NCBI GenBank assembly: GCA_016932895.1
Contig: JAFGCA010000693.1
Location: forward strand, 1-5,789
DNA length: 5,789 nucleotides
DNA from: Sedimentisphaerales bacterium
Lineage (GTDB): Bacteria > Planctomycetota > Phycisphaerae > Sedimentisphaerales > SG8-4
Direction: 5' to 3'
Part shown: positions 1-5,789 of the stretch, in pieces
How positions within the stretch are numbered: the first letter of the stretch is position 1
How the letters are laid out: every line of letters starts with the position of its first letter
Made by a program: the position numbers and the translations under genes
Notes under the pieces: generated by a model
Seen by the model: only the letters and a program-made list of their open reading frames with translations
Told to the model about the DNA's origin: nothing
Database searches by the model: none

Positions 1-1874
1 GGGCGGCGTTGAACGATCAGCGTGACGCGCAGGCTTACGTGCGCGAGGTGCAGGAGAAAATCCAGCGCTGCTTCGGCCCCTGGCCGGAGAGGACGCCCTT
101 GAAGCCGCGCATCACCGGCGTCGTCGAGCGCGATCAATACAGGATCGAGAAGCTCATCTTTGAGAGCCGCCCCGGTTTCCTGGTCACGGCCAACCTCTAC
201 GTGCCGAAGGGTCGGGACTTTCCGCTGCCCGGCGTGATCGGCACCTGCGGCCATTCCTCCAACGGCAAGGCCGCCGAGTTCTACCAGGCCTACGCCCAGG
301 GACTCGCCCGCCAGGGATACGTCGTCCTCATCTACGACCCGATCAGTCAGGGCGAACGGCTCCAGTACCCCAACGAGCAGCTCAAATCGCGCATCGGCGT
401 CGGTGTCGGCGAGCACCTCTACGCCGGCAACCAGCAATTCCTCGTCGGCGAGTTCTTCGGCTCCTGGCGCGCCTGGGACGGCATCCGCGCGCTGGACTAC
501 CTGCTCACGCGCGAGGAAGTGGACCCCAAGCAGATCGGCGTCACCGGCAACTCCGGCGGCGGCACGATGACCACGTGGCTCTGTGGCGTGGACCGCCGTT
601 ATGCGATGGGCGCGCCGGGCTGCTTCGTCATTACGTTTCGGCACAACTGCGAGAACGAGCTGCCCGCCGACACCGAGCAATGTCCCCCGCAGGCCCTGGC
701 CCTGGGATTGGACCATTCGGACTTCCTCGCGGCCATGGCCCCCAAGCCCGTCATCATCCTGGCCAAGGAGAAGGACTACTTCGACGCGCGCGGCGCCGAG
801 CTGGCCTACGAGCGTCTGCGACACCTGTACGGGCTGTTCGGAGCCGCCGAGAACGTCGCCCTCTTCATCGGACCGGGCTACCACGGCTACTCGCAGGAGA
901 ATCGCGAGGCCATGTACCGCTGGTTCAATCGCACCACCGGCGTCTCCGATGCGCGGAGTGAGCCCGAGATCACCATCGAGAAAGATGAGACGCTCTGGTG
1001 CGCGCCGAGAGGCCAGGTGTGCGAGCTGGATTCCAAGCGCATCTACGCATTCACCGCGGAAAAGTCGCGGGCCCTGGCCCGGCAGAGGCCGGCGCAATTC
1101 ACGCCATCGCAATTAGGCCGGCATATCAAGGAGGTCCTGCGTTTGCCCGAAGCGGACGAGACGGCTCCCGGCTACCGCGTCCTGCGGACCTGGCGAGGGC
1201 GGGGCTATCCCCGGCCGCAATGGACCACCTATGTCGTCGAGACCGAGCCGGGCATCCAGGCCATCGTGTATCGTCTGGGCCAGGAGTGGTTGAACTCGCG
1301 GCCTCACGCGGATTCGAAGCGTGCCGTCCTGTACGTCTCGCATATTTCCAGTGACGCGGAGCTGCGCGAGGAGGCGTGGCTGGCCGAGCTGGCGCGGTCC
1401 GAGCCGGAGACGGCCTTCTACACCGTGGATGTGCGCGGGGTCGGGGAATCACGTCCGAACACCTGTGGCGAGAACTCCTTCTTCGACCTGTATGGCTGCG
1501 ACTATTTCTACTCCATCCACTCGATCATGCTCGACCGACCGTACCTCGGCCAGAAGACCTACGACGTCCTCCGCGTTCTGCAGTGGCTCAAGAGCGCCGG
1601 TCACGATGAGATTCATCTCGTCGGCAAAGGCTGGGGCGCCCTGCCAGCGACGTTTGCCGCCGTCCTGAACGACGATGTCAAGCAGGTGACGCTGAAGAAC
1701 GCCCTTACCTCGTACAGCGACATCGCCGAATCGACGGATTACAAATGGCCGCTCTCGACGCTCGTGCCGAACATCCTCTCGTCCTTCGACCTGCCCGACT
1801 GCTACCGGGTCCTGCAGAAGAAGGACCTGCGCCACATCGAGCCGTGGGGGCCGCAGGCAAAGCCCGCCGAATGA
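1..1874 (+). CDS. Two-domain alpha/beta hydrolase, acetylxylan-esterase-like (5' partial)
   Basis: Likely carboxyl-ester hydrolase (acetylxylan esterase / dienelactone hydrolase / S9-like fold); the substrate cannot be read from sequence but may be acylated sugars. The frame is open to the left edge. The first in-window start is a TTG at 9 without a visible Shine-Dalgarno, so the real start and any signal peptide probably lie outside. Numbering from that TTG gives 621 residues. The N-terminal hydrolase domain spans about 45-310: core strands with GTCGHSSNGK (79-87 region), the nucleophile elbow G180-N-S182-G-G184, probable acid D256 (or D259) in KEKDYFD, and catalytic H292 in GPGYHGYS. A second hydrolase-like half spans about 400-605, with VDVRGVGESRP and LVGKGWGAL (537-545). 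Its elbow reads G539-K-G541-W-G543, so the nucleophile serine is replaced by glycine and this half is probably inactive. The stop is TGA at 1872. The fold call is firm; the substrate is not. Confidence 0.85.
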   Translation, partial: AALNDQRDAQAYVREVQEKIQRCFGPWPERTPLKPRITGVVERDQYRIEKLIFESRPGFLVTANLYVPKGRDFPLPGVIGTCGHSSNGKAAEFYQAYAQGLARQGYVVLIYDPISQGERLQYPNEQLKSRIGVGVGEHLYAGNQQFLVGEFFGSWRAWDGIRALDYLLTREEVDPKQIGVTGNSGGGTMTTWLCGVDRRYAMGAPGCFVITFRHNCENELPADTEQCPPQALALGLDHSDFLAAMAPKPVIILAKEKDYFDARGAELAYERLRHLYGLFGAAENVALFIGPGYHGYSQENREAMYRWFNRTTGVSDARSEPEITIEKDETLWCAPRGQVCELDSKRIYAFTAEKSRALARQRPAQFTPSQLGRHIKEVLRLPEADETAPGYRVLRTWRGRGYPRPQWTTYVVETEPGIQAIVYRLGQEWLNSRPHADSKRAVLYVSHISSDAELREEAWLAELARSEPETAFYTVDVRGVGESRPNTCGENSFFDLYGCDYFYSIHSIMLDRPYLGQKTYDVLRVLQWLKSAGHDEIHLVGKGWGALPATFAAVLNDDVKQVTLKNALTSYSDIAESTDYKWPLSTLVPNILSSFDLPDCYRVLQKKDLRHIEPWGPQAKPAE

Positions 1875-1916
1875 GAAAGGGAAACAGCAAAGGGGTAGAA
1901 ACGCCACCACGAAAAA

Positions 1917-1964
1917 GGGAGACACGGGCATGATGATGTACACCTTTTCATCACCCTGTCTCCC
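1917..1964 (-). terminator. Large imperfect hairpin, terminator-like for minus-strand transcription
   Basis: Arms GGGAGACA (1917-1924) and TGTCTCCC (1957-1964) pair perfectly. After a bulged C1925, GGG (1926-1928) pairs with CCC (1954-1956). After a CA bulge, TGATG (1931-1935) pairs with CATCA (1949-1953), leaving a 13-base loop. On the plus strand no T run follows (CGTTGCGCAG). On the minus strand the stem is followed by TTTTTC, the complement of GAAAAA at 1911-1916, so in shape it is an intrinsic terminator for leftward transcription. It begins 42 bases after the hydrolase stop and may also end or protect that mRNA. Confidence 0.5.
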
Positions 1965-1982
1965 CGTTGCGCAGTGCCTCTA

Positions 1983-2019
1983 TTACAGTCCATTGTAAGA
2001 AGTAGGTTGCACTGGCAAC
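1983..2019. promoter_or_regulatory. Two adjacent dyads upstream of a candidate promoter (possible operators)
   Basis: TTACA (1983-1987) and TGTAA (1994-1998) form a perfect dyad with a 6-base centre. GTTGC (2006-2010) and GCAAC (2015-2019) form a second with a 4-base centre. Both lie 20-60 bases upstream of the candidate -35 at 2042, where an activator could bind. Five-base arms are short and can arise by chance, so this is only a candidate. Confidence 0.25.
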
Positions 2020-2041
2020 ATGACATCATCCCTACCGCGGA

Positions 2042-2069
2042 TTGACCGTCTTTGCAATACGTATATATG
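2042..2069 (+). promoter_or_regulatory. Candidate sigma-70-type promoter for the lipoprotein gene
   Basis: TTGACC (2042-2047, five of six to TTGACA), a 16-base spacer and TATATG (2064-2069, four of six to TATAAT). Transcription would begin near 2076, giving a leader of about 155 bases. The same stretch can be read as a weak AT-rich hairpin (AATACG 2056-2061 with CGTATT 2070-2075) running into seven T residues at 2074-2080, so a weak terminator is the competing reading. Confidence 0.35.
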
Positions 2070-2142
2070 CGTATTTTTTTCAAATTCATGTGGGGAGAGG
2101 CTGGACAGGCTCCGTTTCCATAGACTACATTGCTTCTTTATA

Positions 2143-2178
2143 GGACGCTCCAGGCTCATGGAGGATGGGTGAGCGTTC
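2143..2178 (+). promoter_or_regulatory. Leader hairpin with two alternative pairings
   Basis: GGACGCTC (2143-2150) pairs with GAGCGTTC (2171-2178) over 8 bp including one G-U. CTCCA (2148-2152) can instead pair with TGGAG (2159-2163). The two pairings share bases 2148-2150 and cannot form together, the geometry of a switchable leader. It lies 51 bases upstream of the start at 2230. Inferred from pairing alone. Confidence 0.3.
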
Positions 2179-2206
2179 GCTTGGGGCGGCAGGTTTGATG
2201 AACCGG

Positions 2207-2231
2207 ATAACTCTATAGGAGGTAGAGTTAT
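2207..2231 (+). promoter_or_regulatory. Perfect hairpin with the Shine-Dalgarno in its loop
   Basis: ATAACTCTA (2207-2215) and TAGAGTTAT (2223-2231) are exact 9-base reverse complements enclosing the 7-base loop TAGGAGG. The loop carries a full AGGAGG (2217-2222), and the 3' arm ends in the first two bases of the ATG at 2230. Spacing from AGGAGG to ATG is 7 bases, which decides the start call. The hairpin either displays the ribosome site or blocks start-codon access. Confidence 0.7.
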
Positions 2232-2988
2232 GTCCACTCGACCGTGCCGTGCGATTGCTGACTGGAATTACTGGCCTGCCGATTCTTGCCGGCCGGGCCC
2301 ATCCTCAATCGGCCATCCGAAATCTACATTGAGAATCGTGACTTCTTCCGTTCTGCCTCTTGCCCTTTGCCTCTTAAGTGGCCTGGGCTGCCGTTCGGAA
2401 AGCAAGTGCGGAGACCTCTGGGACTCCCCGACGATCAAAGGGACGCGCGCCCTGGTCGTGATCCCGGCCGAGGAGCTGAAGATATTGCGCGTCGACGGGC
2501 GAAACGTGCGTGCGTACCAGATCACGCCGCCCCACGGGCAGCGTGAGTACCTCATTCCGGCCGGAGAGCACACGATCACGGCGGTGTTTCGCTACGCAAC
2601 CCCCGTTAACAACGGCCTGCTCGGCGAGGTCCGGGGCCATCCACTGCGGATCAAGCACTTCTTCCACGCCGGACGCGAGTATGCCGCCACCTACCGGATA
2701 CACCGCTACGAAAGGACCGAGCCGCGCTGGTTCCTCGAAGTGGTCGCCACGGCCCTGTTTACGCCGGTAGACTACTACTGGTCGATGGATATCGTAGACC
2801 GGGCCCAGGCCGGGGCCAAAACCCGGCGTACGGGCCCCTGCCCGGAAGCGGCCACCGCCGACGTCGGACCCGACCGGCGCACCCGGCCGGTGGCCTTTCA
2901 AGCGGACTTGGCCGAGACCGTCGCGACGATCCTCGCCCAACGGGAGAACCTCGAACCACAAGTCAGGAACGCCCCGGAATACCGGTGA
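2230..2988 (+). CDS. Unrecognised probable lipoprotein
   Basis: A 252-residue protein of no family I recognise. Residues 34-53 form a hydrophobic signal-like segment (VLPLALCLLSGLG) followed by C54. This suggests export and lipid attachment, although LSGLGC is a loose lipobox (G at -3). The mature part carries IPAEELKILRVDG (77-89 region) and YLIPAGEHTITAVFRY, a pattern seen in small beta-sandwich PEGA-like envelope domains; that resemblance is by eye only. The C-terminal 60 residues are rich in R, P and A and probably disordered. The ATG at 2230 is chosen for its AGGAGG at 7-base spacing. It puts 33 polar residues ahead of the hydrophobic segment, which is odd; TTG 2329 or GTG 2338 would give a normal signal peptide but lack a Shine-Dalgarno. 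The stop is TGA at 2986. Long gaps on both sides suggest a monocistronic unit. Confidence 0.7.
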   Translation: MSTRPCRAIADWNYWPADSCRPGPSSIGHPKSTLRIVTSSVLPLALCLLSGLGCRSESKCGDLWDSPTIKGTRALVVIPAEELKILRVDGRNVRAYQITPPHGQREYLIPAGEHTITAVFRYATPVNNGLLGEVRGHPLRIKHFFHAGREYAATYRIHRYERTEPRWFLEVVATALFTPVDYYWSMDIVDRAQAGAKTRRTGPCPEAATADVGPDRRTRPVAFQADLAETVATILAQRENLEPQVRNAPEYR

Positions 2989-3116
2989 AATGCCGACACA
3001 GTCGAGGGATTCTCACCCGGCCCATACAATCCCTACCATCGGTATGACCTTGGCTCTCGTGGCTCGATTGTGAGTGTCCAGGCATGATGTTTCGTTAAAA
3101 TAGCGAGCTGCACCCT

Positions 3117-3144
3117 TTGATACCAGAGGGCATTCTGGTAAAAT
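3117..3144 (+). promoter_or_regulatory. Promoter with a palindromic operator-like spacer
   Basis: TTGATA (3117-3122, five of six) and TAAAAT (3139-3144, five of six) are 16 bases apart, the best sigma-70-type match in the window. Between them lies a perfect inverted repeat: TACCAGA (3121-3127), six bases, TCTGGTA (3134-3140). It includes the last two bases of the -35 and the first two of the -10. A dimeric repressor bound there would exclude RNA polymerase. The expected start near 3151 leaves a leader of about 60 bases before the ATG at 3210. Confidence 0.6.
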
Positions 3145-3196
3145 AGGCAATATATGATTCTATGGGGGTATTTGGCATGGTGATGAGAAGTTTTCC

Positions 3197-3204
3197 GGAG
3201 GAGG
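3197..3204 (+). promoter_or_regulatory. Strong ribosome binding site deciding the start at 3210
   Basis: GGAGGAGG, five bases before ATG 3210. The in-frame ATG codons at 3162, 3177 and 3183 lack comparable sites, and this one favours the shorter 90-residue product. Confidence 0.75.
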
Positions 3205-3209
3205 GTACG

Positions 3210-3482
3210 ATGGACCAAGCCAGTCTGGAAGGCGCGCTGAACGATCTGGTGAAGCAGTTCGGAGACAGCGCCGACCCGAGTCACCGGAAACTGGCCAATC
3301 TGGCCAAGCAGGCTGAGGTCAAGCACAAACAGCTCGAGAAGAGCATCGACAAGCTTCAGGACTTGCTGGACTACCTCCGGGTCTGCATCAAGTATCAGAC
3401 GTTCGATCTGGAAGCGACCCGGCGGGAGAACGAGTATCTCCGCAAACTCCTGGAGGAGAGCAGCCGCGGCGAGGGTGAATAA
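3210..3482 (+). CDS. Small coiled-coil protein, unrecognised
   Basis: A 90-residue, highly charged, helical cytosolic protein with no signal peptide or membrane segment. From L42 to L81 it keeps a continuous heptad register: L42, I46, L49, L53, L56, I60, Q63, L67, T70, N74, L77, L81, with N74 at an 'a' position, as in parallel dimeric zippers. The register extends weakly back to L28. There is one cysteine (C59), no zinc motif and no helix-turn-helix. A partner-binding or oligomerisation role is plausible, but no function is assigned. ATG 3210 is chosen for GGAGGAGG five bases upstream; the frame stays open to ATG 3162, which would add 16 residues. Expression probably starts at the palindrome-bearing promoter at 3117-3144. 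The stop is TAA at 3480. It lies 481 bases upstream of clpC, where CtsR/McsA/McsB genes sit in Firmicutes; it resembles none of these and lacks McsA's CXXC motifs. Confidence 0.75.
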   Translation: MDQASLEGALNDLVKQFGDSADPSHRKLANLAKQAEVKHKQLEKSIDKLQDLLDYLRVCIKYQTFDLEATRRENEYLRKLLEESSRGEGE

Positions 3483-3554
3483 CCCGCGTCGAAGCCGTGG
3501 AAGCGAACGCTCAGACACCGCCCCGCCGACGCGAGGGGGGGTGTTTCCGACGAT

Positions 3555-3609
3555 TTTGTCCGTCCGATTCGGCCGAGAAGGCCGGCGCCGGACGGGCGGC
3601 GCGGACAAA
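3555..3609 (+). terminator. GC-rich nested hairpin downstream of the coiled-coil gene
   Basis: Inner stem: CCGTCCG (3560-3566) with CGGACGG (3589-3595), enclosing CGGCC (3570-3574) paired to GGCCG (3580-3584) around a GAGAA loop. An alternative outer pairing joins TTTGTCCG (3555-3562) to CGGACAAA (3602-3609) over 8 perfect bp. It begins 73 bases after the stop. No T run follows, so it is a possible transcript end or stability structure rather than a classical intrinsic terminator. Confidence 0.4.
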
Positions 3610-3852
3610 GAACGGGGCTACGGCTCATTCGTCATCATTTTCACATTTGCGAAGCGCTCTTGCACGCAAGGGTTTACGCTTTTGCCGGCATCAGGGGGAA
3701 AGTTCACGGGCGATTTTGCCGATACCTACAGTGTCACGGGAATTGGCCCGCAGGCTCAATGAACACAGGACCCTCGGGCGTCATATAACTATGGACAACA
3801 CGATGCAGGGATCGCTGAGCGGGTATAACGCAAGGACGCTGAAGGCTGTGCA

Positions 3853-3881
3853 TTGACAAGGCTGTGAAAGTACCATAAGGT
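3853..3881 (+). promoter_or_regulatory. Candidate clpC promoter
   Basis: A perfect TTGACA (3853-3858), a 17-base spacer and TAAGGT (3876-3881), which keeps only three of six -10 bases. A weak -10 with a perfect -35 would suit an activator-dependent or alternative-sigma promoter. The short dyad TACC-ATAA-GGTA (3871-3882) overlaps the -10. The implied leader is about 75 bases. Confidence 0.4.
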
Positions 3882-3963
3882 AATGCCAAAGAAGGAGTTT
3901 GGGCGATCATTGGGCCCCGGCAAGTCATCGATACTATCTATTCTTGAGTGGACGTAAGAAAAG

Positions 3964-5789
<1,826 letters not shown>

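Larger units (their letters stand above)
1875..2229. other. 355-base intergenic region rich in dyad symmetry
   Basis: No protein-coding ORF here looks real. The region is AT-richer than its flanks. In order it holds a long imperfect hairpin (1917-1964), the dyad TTACA-N6-TGTAA (1983-1998), the dyad GTTGC-N4-GCAAC (2006-2019), a candidate promoter (2042-2069), a T7 run (2074-2080), a leader hairpin (2143-2178) and the hairpin around the ribosome binding site (2207-2231). It most likely separates two transcription units and carries the regulated 5' leader of the downstream gene. No known riboswitch class was recognised. Confidence 0.6.
3483..3963. other. 481-base intergenic region upstream of clpC
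   Basis: I see no convincing gene. Plus-frame ORFs here (95 and 119 codons) have low-complexity, arginine-rich translations and no ribosome sites. The first third is GC-rich with a nested hairpin (3555-3609). The middle has a smaller hairpin, AAGCG...CGCTT around CTTGC-AC-GCAAG, near 3650-3680. The last 120 bases hold a perfect TTGACA (3853-3858) and a doubtful 24-codon mini-ORF (3883-3957). No CIRCE element (TTAGCACTC-N9-GAGTGCTAA) and no CtsR heptad repeat were found. Confidence 0.55.

Noticed and set aside
2374..2961. 195-codon minus-strand frame over the lipoprotein gene
   Set aside because: The plus-strand frame has an excellent start site and a signal-like segment. The minus frame shows no domain and no start signal.
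3006..3044. Terminator after the lipoprotein gene (GGGATT/AATCCC and TACC/GGTA stems)
   Set aside because: Stems of 4-6 bp with no T run; too weak to call.
3068..3101. Second promoter from TTGTGA (3068) and TAAAAT (3096)
   Set aside because: The spacer is 22 bases, too long for a sigma-70-type promoter; the pair at 3117/3139 is far better.
3033..3608. 191-codon minus-strand frame over the coiled-coil gene
   Set aside because: The plus-strand gene has a strong ribosome site, a promoter and a coherent heptad pattern. The minus frame has none of these and runs through intergenic DNA and hairpins.
3475..3856. Plus-strand ORFs of 95 and 119 codons between the coiled-coil gene and clpC
   Set aside because: Arginine/glycine-rich, low-complexity translations without ribosome sites, overlapping a strong hairpin and the clpC promoter region.
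3791..3856. 21-codon ORF starting at ATG 3791
   Set aside because: No Shine-Dalgarno, and it ends where the clpC -35 begins; no evidence that it is translated.

Overview
The window is GC-rich, protein-dense bacterial chromosome with four coding regions, all on the plus strand and separated by unusually long, AT-richer, structured gaps. The double-domain acetylxylan-esterase-like hydrolase, a ClpC-type unfoldase, a small lipoprotein and wide intergenic spacing suggest a PVC-group bacterium, most likely a planctomycete (Phycisphaerae-like). That placement rests on gene style only; no marker RNA is present.

Layout. (1) 1-1874: 3' part of a two-domain alpha/beta hydrolase whose N-terminus probably lies left of the window. 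(2) 1875-2229: a 355-base gap with a strong imperfect hairpin (1917-1964), two small dyads, a possible promoter (2042-2069) and a structured leader. The leader ends in a perfect 9-bp hairpin that presents the Shine-Dalgarno sequence in its loop. (3) 2230-2988: an unrecognised probable lipoprotein with an uncertain start. (4) 2989-3209: a short gap with the best promoter in the window (3117-3144), whose 16-base spacer lies within a perfect 7-bp inverted repeat. (5) 3210-3482: a 90-residue coiled-coil protein with a very strong ribosome binding site. (6) 3483-3963: a 481-base gap holding a GC-rich nested hairpin, a perfect TTGACA element and a doubtful mini-ORF, leading to clpC. (7) 3964-5789: clpC, cut by the right edge within the second ATPase domain.

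The genes do not form an obvious pathway. Each has its own long upstream region, so they look like separate transcription units: ester or sugar-ester hydrolysis, an envelope lipoprotein, a coiled-coil orphan, and protein quality control. No CRISPR array, transposon, tRNA, rRNA or phage feature was seen. I found no convincing new multi-gene system. The most interesting signals are regulatory: the Shine-Dalgarno-in-loop hairpin at 2207-2231 and the operator-like palindrome in the promoter at 3117-3144.
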